Assembly: GCA_050184415.1 (NCBI GenBank)
Contig: JBFXAJ010000018.1
Coordinates: 4,233-68,232, forward strand
DNA: 64,000 nt
DNA from: JADLGL01 sp050184415
Lineage (GTDB): Bacteria > Pseudomonadota > Alphaproteobacteria > Rhizobiales > Kaistiaceae
Reading direction: 5' to 3'
Shown here: positions 43,307 through 51,625 of the stretch, one piece after another
Layout: every line of letters starts with the position of its first letter
Numbering within the stretch: position 1 is the stretch's first letter
The notes under the pieces: model-generated
The model's database searches: none
What the model was told of the DNA's origin: nothing
The model's input: only the letters and a program-made list of their open reading frames with translations
Made by a program: the position numbers and the translations under genes

Positions 43307-45793
43307 CTACCCCGCAGCGCCTGCGAGGAGCCACGTGATGTTGCGGATCACGCCGCGCCGGTTCTGGCGCTCCGGTCCGAGGGTTGGGATCTTGAGGAAC
43401 CGCTCGCCATAGCCCTGGGTGACGAGGTTCTCCGGCGGGATGTTGAAGTTCTGGGACAGCGCTACCGCGATCGTGGCCGCTCTCCGGTCGGACAGCAGGA
43501 GGTTCGAGTAGTCCGAACCGACCGCGTCGGCGTGGCCCTCGATCAGGAACACCGAGTACGGCGCCTGCTGGAGGATCGCCTCGATCGCAAGGCCGATCTC
43601 GGTCAGGGCCGCGAACTGGCTCGGATGGATCGCGGCGCTGCCGGTGTCGAAGGTGATCGTCGTCAGGTCGACGCGGCGCAGCTTGTCTCTCAGCCGGTCG
43701 CTGTAGCGGATCTCCTCGATCGTGTAGGCCCGCTCGACGACCTCGACCGGCGGCGCGACGAGCGCGGCGATGATCTGGTCGCGCGTCACGGTGCCGGCGT
43801 CGACGATGTACTCCTGCTGCGGGATCGCGACCTGGAGCACCGGCAGGGTCTGCGTGAAGTCGACCGGCGGCGTGTTGGGCGGCAGCTGCTGGACGATGCC
43901 AGTGTTCTCCACCAGCACGATTTGCGTGCCGTCCGCCTCGAAGCGGATCCGCTCGATCACCTGGCCGACGCCGTCCGTGACCGTCTGGACCTGGGAGCCG
44001 TCGGGCCGGAAGATCGTCGTCCGCGTGTAGCCATTGCCGAGGTCCTCCACCTGGACGTCGTTCGCCCCGTAGAGGAGGCGGTCGAGTTCCTCGGTCTGGG
44101 TCCGCCGGACCTGGTACTCGTCGCCCTGCAGGAACACGGTGCGGTCACCCTGGGTGCCGACGACGACGCCGAACTGCGGCGGCGGCGTGGTGGTCGGCGG
44201 CGGCAGCGGCTGCAGCGCCATGCCGGGCTGCTGGGGCTGGGTCTGTGGCCCGAGGAGACGCTCGGCGCCGAGCGTCAGGAGCTGGTTGAGGAGTTCCGTG
44301 CGGAGCGTCTGCACTTGCTGCGCGCCCGCGGCGTCACCGGCGGCGGCAAGCTGCTCGACCACCGGGTTCGGAGGCGGCGCCGCGGCCGGCGCCCCTTCGA
44401 GCGTCGCGATCCGCGTGCTGATCGTGACGATGATCTGCTGGATTTCCGCGACGCGCTCCGCGAGCGCCGTCACGTCGCGCTCCGCGACACGGCCCTGGGC
44501 GAGGATCGCCTCGCCCTGGGTGTTGAGCTGCTGGAACGCCGGCAGCTGCTGGCGCAGCGTCGCCGCATCCGCGTCCGGCGTATAGGCCGGTAGCGGCTGG
44601 CCGACGAAGGCCGCGATCTGGGTGTCGATCGCCTGGGTCTGCGCCTCGTTGTTCGGCGTGATCAGCGCACCCTCCGGGGCAGGTGCCGGCGGCGGCACTG
44701 CAGCCGGCGGGGCGCCGGGCACGGGTGCGGGCACCGGTTCAGGCGCGGGGGCGGGAGCAGGCGCCGGCTCCGGAGCCGGCGCGGGGGCTGGTTCCGGCGC
44801 CGGGGCGGGAGCAGGTGCAGGCTCCGGCGCTGGAGCCGGCGCGGGGGCCGGCCCAGGTTCCGGCGCGGGAGGCGGAGCGGGAGCCGGGACCGGCTCAGGT
44901 GCAGGCGCCGGGGCTGGGGCCGGTTCGGGCGCCGGCGGCGCGTTGAACTGCACGATCAGCGCCGCGATCTCGTCGAGCCGGGCCTGAAGCGCGGCGACCG
45001 CGTCGGTGCGGTTGTCGGCGGTCGCTTCGGCGAGCACGCCCTCGATGGCGGCGCGCGCGGCTTCAAGGCCGGGCACATCCTGCGGCAGCGGATCGGCCAG
45101 CGCTTCGAGGATGTCGATCCGATCCTCGAGCTCCTCCACCAGCGGCTCGGCGGCCGGACCGGCGACGAGAGCGCCCTCGAGCCGTCCGCGGTGGGCGATC
45201 AGCTGCAGGTCGAGGTCGCCCGCGAAGTCGAGCGGCGGCAGCGCCGCGATCTCGGCCGCGGCGTCAAAGGCGGGCGCAGGCGGCGGCTCGGGGGCAGGCG
45301 CGGGCGCCGGCGCGGGCTCGGGCGCTGGTGCCGGAGGCGGCAACGGTTCGGGCGCTGGTGCCGGAGCCGGGGCTGGCTCGGGGGTGGCCGGCGCGGGCGG
45401 GACCGGCTCGGGCGCGGGCGGCGGCGGCACCGGCTCACCGGCCGGCGGCGGGGGCGCGGCCGCCAGCGCCGCAAGCGCCGCGTCGAGCTGCATGATGCGG
45501 TTCTGGATCTCGGTGATCAGCGTCTGAAGCGTCGCCGCGTCGGGCGGGTTCGTCGCAAGCGCGGTCTGCGCGGCCTGGAGACGCGCCTGCTCGGCGGCGA
45601 GCTGGTTGCGGAGCCCCTCCTCATTGGCGGCAAGGTCGAGCGGCGGGAGCTCGAAGACCTGGCCGGGAAGGCCCGCGGGCGGAATCGGCTGGGCGTTCGC
45701 GGAAATAGGCGTCAGCAGGACTGCGAGCGGCGCGACGCCGGCGAAAAGGAGACCGGCGAGGGACCGTCTGGACCCGTTGGCGATTGGCTTCAT
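43307..45793 (-). CDS. Large Pro/Ala-rich OmpA-domain outer-membrane-linked protein
   Basis: An 828-residue exported protein with a signal peptide ending near ISANA. Two long low-complexity stretches of PAPAPEP-type repeats (about residues 115-170 and 270-370) act as spacers between helical segments. The C-terminal domain is OmpA-like: TFDTGSAAIHPSQFAAL, VFLIEGHADAVGSDYSNLLL and RRAATIAVAL, with the peptidoglycan-contacting Asp and Arg expected. It may reach from the outer membrane to the cell wall. The repeats are prone to slippage. ATG 45793 starts the signal. Confidence 0.85.
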   Translation of the reverse strand: MKPIANGSRRSLAGLLFAGVAPLAVLLTPISANAQPIPPAGLPGQVFELPPLDLAANEEGLRNQLAAEQARLQAAQTALATNPPDAATLQTLITEIQNRIMQLDAALAALAAAPPPPAGEPVPPPPAPEPVPPAPATPEPAPAPAPAPEPLPPPAPAPEPAPAPAPAPEPPPAPAFDAAAEIAALPPLDFAGDLDLQLIAHRGRLEGALVAGPAAEPLVEELEDRIDILEALADPLPQDVPGLEAARAAIEGVLAEATADNRTDAVAALQARLDEIAALIVQFNAPPAPEPAPAPAPAPEPVPAPAPPPAPEPGPAPAPAPAPEPAPAPAPAPEPAPAPAPEPAPAPAPAPEPVPAPVPGAPPAAVPPPAPAPEGALITPNNEAQTQAIDTQIAAFVGQPLPAYTPDADAATLRQQLPAFQQLNTQGEAILAQGRVAERDVTALAERVAEIQQIIVTISTRIATLEGAPAAAPPPNPVVEQLAAAGDAAGAQQVQTLRTELLNQLLTLGAERLLGPQTQPQQPGMALQPLPPPTTTPPPQFGVVVGTQGDRTVFLQGDEYQVRRTQTEELDRLLYGANDVQVEDLGNGYTRTTIFRPDGSQVQTVTDGVGQVIERIRFEADGTQIVLVENTGIVQQLPPNTPPVDFTQTLPVLQVAIPQQEYIVDAGTVTRDQIIAALVAPPVEVVERAYTIEEIRYSDRLRDKLRRVDLTTITFDTGSAAIHPSQFAALTEIGLAIEAILQQAPYSVFLIEGHADAVGSDYSNLLLSDRRAATIAVALSQNFNIPPENLVTQGYGERFLKIPTLGPERQNRRGVIRNITWLLAGAAG

Positions 45794-45954
45794 CTCTGTG
45801 ATCCGTTCTGGAGGCCCCCCGGAACGATCGGCTGTGAATTCATTGGTGTCCGGCCGCGGCAACAAAAAGGCAGCCCGGCCAAAAGGGGGCGTGGTTCAAC
45901 AATCGGGGAACGCGGGGGCGGCGGGGTGGTTCCCCGGGACGGGCAGCGGAGGTC

Positions 45955-46065
45955 GGCGGCGAGTAGCGAATAGTGAGTGGCGAATAGGGCAAAAGGGCGG
46001 GCGGCCGACGGCGCCAGCCTCGAGGCACGGCCCCGCTATTCGCTATTCGCTATTCGCTATTCGCA
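45955..46065. repeat. Inverted heptamer repeats (GCGAATA/TATTCGC)
   Basis: The left part has GAGTAGCGAATAGTGAGTGG and GCGAATAGGG; the right part has four GCTATTC units, so the element can fold back. It lies next to the cysteine synthase stop at 46068. Upstream to the OmpA start (45794-45954) I see no gene. Confidence 0.85.
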
Positions 46066-46067
46066 AC

Positions 46068-47102
46068 TCACTCCACGAGCGGCGGCGCGATTCTGCGTGG
46101 CTCCGCAAGCCACGACGGCACCGGCAGCCCCTTCGACCGCAGGAAAACCGGGTTGAACAGCTTCGACTGATATCGGGTGCCATAGTCGGCGAGGATCGTC
46201 ACGACCGTATGACCGGGGCCGAGCTCCCGCGCCAGGCGGATCGCGCCCGCGATGTTGATGCCGCTCGAGGCCCCCACGCACAGCCCCTCATGGAGGAGGA
46301 GGTCGAAGACGATCGGGAGTGCCTCCTCGTCGGTGATCTGGAACGCGACGTCGATCGGCGCGCCTTCGAGGTTGGCGGTGATCCGCCCCTGCCCGATCCC
46401 TTCCGTGATCGAGGAGCCGGACGATTTCAGCGTCCCGGTCGTGTAGTAGCTGTAGAGCGCCGCGCCCATCGGGTCGGCGAGGCCGATCGTGACGCGGTCC
46501 GCGAAGCCCTTGAGCGCGATCCCCGTCCCGGCGAGCGTGCCGCCGGTGCCGACGGCACAGATGAAGCCGTCGATCCTCCCTTCGGTCTGCCGCCAGATCT
46601 CGGGTCCGGTGTTCTCGATATGGGCGCGCCGGTTCGCGACATTGTCGAACTGGTTGGCCCAGATCGCCCCGCCCGGCTCGGTCGCCGCGAACTGCTCGGC
46701 GAGCCTGCCCGACACCTTCACGTAGTTGTTGGGGTCGGCATAGGGCACCGCCGGCACCTCGATCAGCGTCGCGCCAAGGACGCGGAGTGCGTCCTTCTTC
46801 TCCTGGCTCTGGGTCTCGGGGATCACGATCACCGAGCGGAGGCCCAGCGCATTGCCGACCAGCGCAAGGCCGATGCCGGTGTTGCCGGCCGTCCCTTCGA
46901 CGATCACGCCGCCCTCGCGGATCGTACCCCGGGCGAACGCGTCGCGGACGATCGACAGCGCCGCGCGGTCCTTCACCGACTGTCCGGGGTTCATGAACTC
47001 GGCCTTGCCGAGGATTTCGCAACCCGTCTCCTCGGACGCGCGGCGGAGGCGGATCAGCGGCGTATTGCCGATGGCATCAAGGACTGAGGGCTTGGCGTCC
47101 AT
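46068..47102 (-). CDS. Cysteine synthase-type PLP enzyme (CysK family)
   Basis: A 344-residue fold-type II PLP enzyme. NPGQSVKDRAAL carries the PLP lysine, EGTAGNTGIGLALVG the substrate loop and GTGGTLAGTGIALKG the phosphate loop; ASSGINIAGAIRLARELGPG also fits. It would make cysteine from O-acetylserine and sulfide, or act as a related beta-synthase. ATG 47102 is used; ATG 47120 is equally possible because neither has a strong RBS. The symbol is withheld because CysK, CysM and cystathionine synthase cannot be separated by eye. Confidence 0.9.
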   Translation of the reverse strand: MDAKPSVLDAIGNTPLIRLRRASEETGCEILGKAEFMNPGQSVKDRAALSIVRDAFARGTIREGGVIVEGTAGNTGIGLALVGNALGLRSVIVIPETQSQEKKDALRVLGATLIEVPAVPYADPNNYVKVSGRLAEQFAATEPGGAIWANQFDNVANRRAHIENTGPEIWRQTEGRIDGFICAVGTGGTLAGTGIALKGFADRVTIGLADPMGAALYSYYTTGTLKSSGSSITEGIGQGRITANLEGAPIDVAFQITDEEALPIVFDLLLHEGLCVGASSGINIAGAIRLARELGPGHTVVTILADYGTRYQSKLFNPVFLRSKGLPVPSWLAEPRRIAPPLVE

Positions 47103-47294
47103 GGGGGCGTCCGGCGGCATCGGTGGGAGGCCGCGGCGAAGGTCACCCGGCGGGGAAGGCGGCAAGCTAGCGATTGGCCGGAGGGCCAGCAAGGGAAGGA
47201 CTTTCGGCCCGACCGCCGCTGTGCACAACCGGAAGCGGCGGCGGGCACGGAAGGGAGAACAAAGTGCTCTGCCCTGACGCCGGGGGAGTTCGGC

Positions 47295-47585
47295 TCAGGG
47301 GTGAGCGGTGTCCCACCAGAGGTCGCGCCAGGTCGGGTTCATGCCCTCCACGAGGTCGATCTTCCAACGACGCGACCAGTGCTTGATGTTCTTCTCCCGC
47401 TGGATGGCCAGCGTGATATCCCCAAAGCCCTCGTAGTAGACAAGCAGCTTGGCGCCATAGGTCTTGGTGAAGCCCGCCAACTGCCCCTCGCGGTGCTGGT
47501 GCACACGGCGGATGAGATCGCTGGTGACGCCGACATAGAGGACGCCCAGCGGCCGGTTCGTCATGATGTACACCCACCCGCCCAT
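47295..47585 (-). CDS. Small GIY-YIG nuclease-domain protein, second copy
   Basis: A 96-residue protein with the complete core: GGWVYIMTNRPLGVLYVGVT, arginine in LIRRVHQH, EGQLAGFTKTYGAKLLVYYE and EKNIKHWSRRWKIDLVEGMNP. It is close in layout to the gene at 114-401 and to the truncated copy at 49352. ATG 47585 matches the usual N-terminus. The start lies 95 bases from a palindromic element with long terminal inverted repeats (47681-47859). Confidence 0.88.
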   Translation of the reverse strand: MGGWVYIMTNRPLGVLYVGVTSDLIRRVHQHREGQLAGFTKTYGAKLLVYYEGFGDITLAIQREKNIKHWSRRWKIDLVEGMNPTWRDLWWDTAHP

Positions 47586-47680
47586 CGCCCGATGGAAGCG
47601 CGGTCTCGGGGCGAGGTCAACGGCGGGCGGGATCTGCGTCCGGGGCCAGCATGAACGACAGTATTGTTGACCCCACCCCC

Positions 47681-47859
47681 ACCCCAAACTCCGTCACCAC
47701 CGGGCTTGACCCGGTGGCCTCGCAGCCCCTCCCACGCGCCCGCGGATCCGCTGAGCGGTGCCCGCGAGGTCAACATTGACGATCGATCCGGTCCCCCGGG
47801 CATCTGACGATCCGTCTGCAGGCCACCGGGTCAAGCCCGGTGGTGACGGAGATTGGGGT
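47681..47859. mobile_element. MITE-like palindromic element with 37-bp terminal inverted repeats
   Basis: The ends are inverted copies over 37 bases with one mismatch; the core CACCACCGGGCTTGACCCGG (left) matches CCGGGTCAAGCCCGGTGGTG (right), and the inner 27 bases are perfect (47691-47717 against 47823-47849). The 105-bp middle has no gene. The terminal palindrome is a variant of the GACCCCGGGTCAAGCCCGGG repeats elsewhere. It sits next to the GIY-YIG gene at 47295. Transposition is inferred from structure; no target duplication was identified. From 47860 to 48087 nothing else is seen. Confidence 0.6.
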
Positions 47860-48087
47860 ACGCGACGAGCGTTTCGCCAAGGCCGATCTCTCGTTCCGGC
47901 GGCAGTCTTGAGAGTTCCGACCCGGCAACGTCCGTGGCCAGTCGCCCCGCCTTCCCTTCGCCTCGCCCAGGAAACGCCCGCGACGCTGCGGCACGGCACA
48001 CTTGTCGCTGCTGTTCATGCTACCCAATTGGGCTAGGACATTGCGCTCCATCGGGCGGAGGCAATCGGATGGGATGGAGCGGACTGG

Positions 48088-48636
48088 ATGAAGCCTCTCG
48101 AGAACGGCCTTGAACGCACGATCTTCGCGAGCCGCTGGCTGCTCGCGCCGTTCTTCGTCGGCCTCATCGTCGCCATCCTCGTCCTCCTCGTGAAGTTCGG
48201 GAAGGAACTGATCCACCTCGTCGAGGGAATCTGGTCATCCGGCGAGTACGAGGCGGTGATCTCGATCCTGACGCTGGTCGACACCGCGCTGATCGCGAGC
48301 CTCCTCCTCATCATGATCTTTTCGGGCTACGAGAATTTCGTCTCCAAGATCGGCGTCGGCGCCCATGAGGACCGGCCGGCCTGGATGGGCAAGGTCGGGT
48401 TCTCCGACCTCAAGATCAAGCTGATCGGCGCGATCGTCGCGATCTCGGCGGTGGAGCTCCTGAAGGCGTTCCTGACCTCGACCGACTATACGACCGAGCA
48501 GCTGGTGTGGAAGGTCGTCATCCACCTCACCTTCGTCATCTCGGGCGTCCTCTTCGCGCTGAGCGACCGCATCACCGAGGGGACAAAGGATGCCAAGGAC
48601 GCCAAGGCCGACGCGAAGGCGCTGGCGAAGGAATAG
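48088..48636 (+). CDS. YqhA/UPF0114 family inner-membrane protein
   Basis: A 182-residue protein with a basic N-terminus (ERTIFASRWLLAPFFVGLIV) and four hydrophobic helices, ending in a charged Lys/Ala tail (DAKDAKADAKALAKE). FSGYENFVSKI and DLKIKLIGAIVAISAVELL match the UPF0114/YqhA family. Function is unknown. The UspA gene follows after 21 bases, so both are likely co-transcribed. Confidence 0.9.
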   Translation: MKPLENGLERTIFASRWLLAPFFVGLIVAILVLLVKFGKELIHLVEGIWSSGEYEAVISILTLVDTALIASLLLIMIFSGYENFVSKIGVGAHEDRPAWMGKVGFSDLKIKLIGAIVAISAVELLKAFLTSTDYTTEQLVWKVVIHLTFVISGVLFALSDRITEGTKDAKDAKADAKALAKE

Positions 48637-48657
48637 CAGGAAGCTCGGGAGGGGCAG

Positions 48658-49113
48658 ATGTTTCAGAGAATTCTCGTTGCCGTCGATCTGGTCGAGGAGG
48701 GCAACAGCCGCAAGGCGCTTGCGACCGCCACCGAGCTCGCGCGCCATTTCGGTGCCGCGCTCCAGGTCATCTATGTCCGCCATGTGATGGACCTTGCGGT
48801 CGACTATCTGCCGCCGGACGTCGTCGAGCGCGAGGAGCGCGACGCGATCGCGAGGCTGAAGGCGATGACCTCGGGCATCGGCATCGCCGACGACCGCCTC
48901 TCCTTCGCGGCGCCCCTCGGCAACATCGCCGAGGGCGTCCTTTCCGCAGCGGACGATTTCGGCGCCGATCTCATCGTCGTCGGCGCCCACCGCCCCTCGA
49001 TGGCGAAATTCCTCCTCGGCTCCAACGCCACCAAGGTGACCCGCCACGCCAAGGCCTCGGTGCTGATCGTGCGCGAGGATGGGCGTGCGGCGGGTGCGGA
49101 GGAGCTGACATAG
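48658..49113 (+). CDS. UspA-family universal stress protein
   Basis: A 151-residue protein. MFQRILVAVDLVEEGN opens the fold; DDFGADLIVVGAHRP and the nucleotide-binding-type LLGSNATKVTRHAKASVLIV close it, so it is of the ATP-binding kind (G-2X-G-9X-G-S/T-like loop is roughly present). GGGAGG precedes the ATG. Follows yqhA in a probable operon. Confidence 0.9.
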   Translation: MFQRILVAVDLVEEGNSRKALATATELARHFGAALQVIYVRHVMDLAVDYLPPDVVEREERDAIARLKAMTSGIGIADDRLSFAAPLGNIAEGVLSAADDFGADLIVVGAHRPSMAKFLLGSNATKVTRHAKASVLIVREDGRAAGAEELT

Positions 49114-49140
49114 CGGGGCGTCTCTCCGCACTCGCCCCAT

Positions 49141-49173
49141 CCACCGTCCCAGCGCAAGCTGGGACCCAGGGGC
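49141..49173. repeat. Inverted palindrome, left flank of truncated GIY-YIG gene
   Basis: A repeat containing GTCCCAGCGCAAGCTGGGAC, itself a palindrome. It matches in inverse orientation the repeat at 49546-49578 over 33 bases with three mismatches, so the two bracket the broken GIY-YIG gene. Confidence 0.85.
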
Positions 49174-49351
49174 CGCTTGCTCGGAGGTTGCTGCCGCTTG
49201 ATCCCAGCCTCCGCCGGGATGGCGGATTCGGCTTGGCCAGAGGAACGCTTCACTCTCTTATCGTGACGGCCCAACGCGCGCCGCGCGACGGACAACCACC
49301 GGACAGACCGCCGATCTGCCGCGGCGGCTTCTCGGACATCAGACTGGCGCT

Positions 49352-49543
49352 GTGCCGGGATTCACCAAGAAGTATGGTGTGACCATCCTGGTCTGGTTCG
49401 AAGTGCATGAAAGCCGGGAGAGCGCATACATGCGCGAGCGCCAGATCAAGGCGTGGCGCCGAGCCTGGAAGCTGCGGCTGATCGCGGAGAAGAACCCAAC
49501 ACGGCGGGACCTGTTGGACGAGTTGATCTCGCCCACGACCTGA
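49352..49543 (+). pseudogene. Truncated GIY-YIG nuclease gene
   Basis: Encodes only the C-terminal two thirds of the small GIY-YIG protein: PGFTKKYGVTILVWFEVHES, ERQIKAWRRAWKLRLIAEKNP and RRDLLDELI. The catalytic first strands (VYI...YVG) and arginine are missing, so the protein cannot be active. It corresponds to the C-terminal parts of the genes at 114-401 and 47295-47585. Inverted palindromes lie on both sides; the right one starts three bases after the stop. Confidence 0.8.
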
Positions 49544-49545
49544 CC

Positions 49546-49578
49546 GCTCCTGGGTCCCAGCCTGCGCTGGGACGGTGA
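49546..49578. repeat. Inverted palindrome, right flank of truncated GIY-YIG gene
   Basis: Contains GTCCCAGCCTGCGCTGGGAC, the inverse match of 49141-49173 (three mismatches in 33). Confidence 0.85.
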
Positions 49579-49645
49579 GTGCGTTTGTGGCTCGGATACC
49601 GGCATACTCCGAGGCTTGGCGATGGTGGTGGGTCCCACTCCGCTT

Positions 49646-49675
49646 CCACCCCAGCGCAGGCTGAGACCAGGGGCC
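49646..49675. repeat. Third copy of the CCAGCGCAGGCTG palindrome
   Basis: CCACCCCAGCGCAGGCTGAG followed by ACCAGGGGCC, in the same orientation as the 49141 copy and somewhat degenerate. Between it and the SGNH gene at 49825 nothing is recognised. Confidence 0.7.
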
Positions 49676-49824
49676 ACATTGTCGGCTATCATCGCCCCCA
49701 CCACCCATCCGGGACTTCGCGTCGCGGCCTTTAGTCTCTATTAAGGCACGAATCAGGCACAGTTTCGCCATCTGTTGCCGGTTCTTGGCAGCGCTCTTTC
49801 CGCCGGGCAGTCCCGGCATCCCGG

Positions 49825-50700
49825 ATGCTGAGGATCTTCGTGGCCCTTCGACACAAGACAGCCGCGCTCGCGACACTCCTCGCTGCCGCGCTCGCCTTCC
49901 TCGCGGCGGCGCCGGCGGCGGCCTATGTCGTGATCGGCGACAGCCTTGGCGTCGGCGTCGGCTGGGCCGGCCACCCGACGCAGTCGCTCGCGGCGAATTC
50001 GGTGCGCATCACCGGCAACGCGATCATCAATCAGATCAACTCGTTGCCGCGCGACACCCTCGCCTTCATGAGCCTCGGCACCAACGACGCCGTCGGCAAC
50101 GTCGTCAACGTCCAGGACGCGGTGAACGGGATCGTCGCCGCAGCCCGGGCCCGCAACGTCACGCTCGTCTGGATCGGGCCGCCCTGCGTCTTCAAGGACT
50201 GGGATGGATCCGCCGCCCAGCTCGACACCAACCTCGCGCAGCAGCTCCGCGGCCTCGGCGTCATCTATGTCAGCATGCGCGATCCCGGCCTCTGCGACCG
50301 CTCGGTCCGCGCCGCCGATGGCGTCCACTTCACGATGAGCGGCTACGAGCGGATGTGGGCGCTGGCGGCCGCCGCTGCCGGGATCGCGGCCAATGCGCCT
50401 GCCGCCGTTGCCGCCGCACCGGCAGCGCCGGCGCCGGTGGTCTATCGCGGCGTCCCCACGACCACGCCGCCCCTGCCGGTGCCCAACCCGATTCGGGTCG
50501 CGGGCGCTACGCCCGGCGGGACGCCGGTCTATGCGCAGCAGGCCGCCATGGTTGCGGTCGTCGCAACGGTGCCGATGGCGGCGCCCGCGCCGGTCGCCGT
50601 GCCGCTTCCGGTACCCAATCCGCTCCGCCCGATCGGCGCCCCTCCCGCCGTCATCGCCACCGGTGGCCTCGTCCCGATCCCGAGGCCCCGTCCGGGTTAG
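49825..50700 (+). CDS. Exported SGNH/GDSL hydrolase 1
   Basis: A 291-residue protein with a signal peptide ending near APAAA. The SGNH blocks are in order: block I VIGDSLGVGVGW with the nucleophile Ser, block III SLGTNDAVG, and block V ADGVHFTMSGY with the Asp-x-x-His pair. The C-terminal 100 residues are Ala/Pro-rich with LPVPNPIR and LPVPNPLR repeats, possibly wall-associated. ATG 49825 has a weak RBS; GTG 49840 is an alternative. First of a five-gene set with an acyltransferase. Confidence 0.88.
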   Translation: MLRIFVALRHKTAALATLLAAALAFLAAAPAAAYVVIGDSLGVGVGWAGHPTQSLAANSVRITGNAIINQINSLPRDTLAFMSLGTNDAVGNVVNVQDAVNGIVAAARARNVTLVWIGPPCVFKDWDGSAAQLDTNLAQQLRGLGVIYVSMRDPGLCDRSVRAADGVHFTMSGYERMWALAAAAAGIAANAPAAVAAAPAAPAPVVYRGVPTTTPPLPVPNPIRVAGATPGGTPVYAQQAAMVAVVATVPMAAPAPVAVPLPVPNPLRPIGAPPAVIATGGLVPIPRPRPG

Positions 50701-50874
50701 CCGCCTGTTCGCAACACCAGCCGATTTTCTCGCGCGCCCCGCAATGCTGCTGTTTCATTGTCAGGCATGATCGGGCAATGTCGCCCTCCGATATTGAGGG
50801 CCGCTCAGGCCAGCGGGCGCCAGCCCGCGCCGAGGGGAACCGGCGGCCCCGCGCAGAACAATCGGAGTTCCGTC

Positions 50875-51621
50875 GTGTCGCGTCGCCTTACTGCCGGGAT
50901 TTGCGCCCTCGCGCTCGCCCTGGGCGCCCTCGCCTCGCCCGCCGCGGCACGCGGCATCGCCTTTGTCGGCGATTCCATGGCCGACGGTCTCTGGGGTGCC
51001 TTCGTCCGGCTTAATGCATCCGCGCGGGCGGCCTGTCCCGCCGAGTTCGGGCTCTATCGCGAAGCCCAGAACGGCACCGGCCTTACCCGGCCGGACCGCA
51101 TGGACTGGGCCGAGCAGGTCACCTCCATAGGGGCCGAACGCAGCCCGGACGTCTTCCTGATATCGATCGGTCTCAATGACCAGCAGCCGGTGGTCGGCCG
51201 TGATGGCACCCGCGTCCCGCTCGGCACGCCGGAATGGGTCGAAGCCTATCGCCTGAATCTCCAGAACCTCCTCGGCCGCGCGACCGCGACCGGGGCCACG
51301 GCGATGGTCGTCGGGCTCCCCGTCCTCCGTGACGCGGCGGCCAATGCCCATGCCCAGCTCCTCAACCAGATCTTCGAGGAGACGGCGCGAGCGATGCAGG
51401 GCGTCGTCTATGTCCTGCCCTGGCAGCTCGAGGGCAGCCCCGGCTTCACCTCGTTCGGCGCCGGGCCGAACGGCAACGTCGTCCAGCTCCGCGCCCAGGA
51501 CGGGGTGCACTTCACGCAGACGGGCTACGACCTCCTCGGCCAGTACCTCAAACCCGTGATCCTCTGGGTGATGTCCGACCAGCGGCACGACCTCACCGCC
51601 GCCACCTGCTTCGGCGCCTAG
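50875..51621 (+). CDS. Exported SGNH hydrolase 2
   Basis: A 248-residue protein with a signal peptide ending near AAARG. Motifs are IAFVGDSMADGLWGAF (Ser block), ISIGLNDQQP (Asn block) and AQDGVHFTQTGYDLL (Asp-His block), so the triad is complete; it resembles the DUF459-type SGNH proteins. GTG 50875 is chosen because GGAG precedes it and it begins the signal peptide. The next gene starts five bases after its stop. Confidence 0.85.
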   Translation: MSRRLTAGICALALALGALASPAAARGIAFVGDSMADGLWGAFVRLNASARAACPAEFGLYREAQNGTGLTRPDRMDWAEQVTSIGAERSPDVFLISIGLNDQQPVVGRDGTRVPLGTPEWVEAYRLNLQNLLGRATATGATAMVVGLPVLRDAAANAHAQLLNQIFEETARAMQGVVYVLPWQLEGSPGFTSFGAGPNGNVVQLRAQDGVHFTQTGYDLLGQYLKPVILWVMSDQRHDLTAATCFGA

Positions 51622-51625
51622 GCCG

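Noticed and set aside
44690..45460. Dense short repeats in the OmpA-domain gene, considered as a CRISPR-like or tandem DNA array
   Set aside because: They are in-frame codons for PAPAPEP-type protein repeats, without equal spacers.
47681..47859. Complete insertion sequence with transposase
   Set aside because: The element is too short and holds no transposase; only a MITE-like structure is supported.
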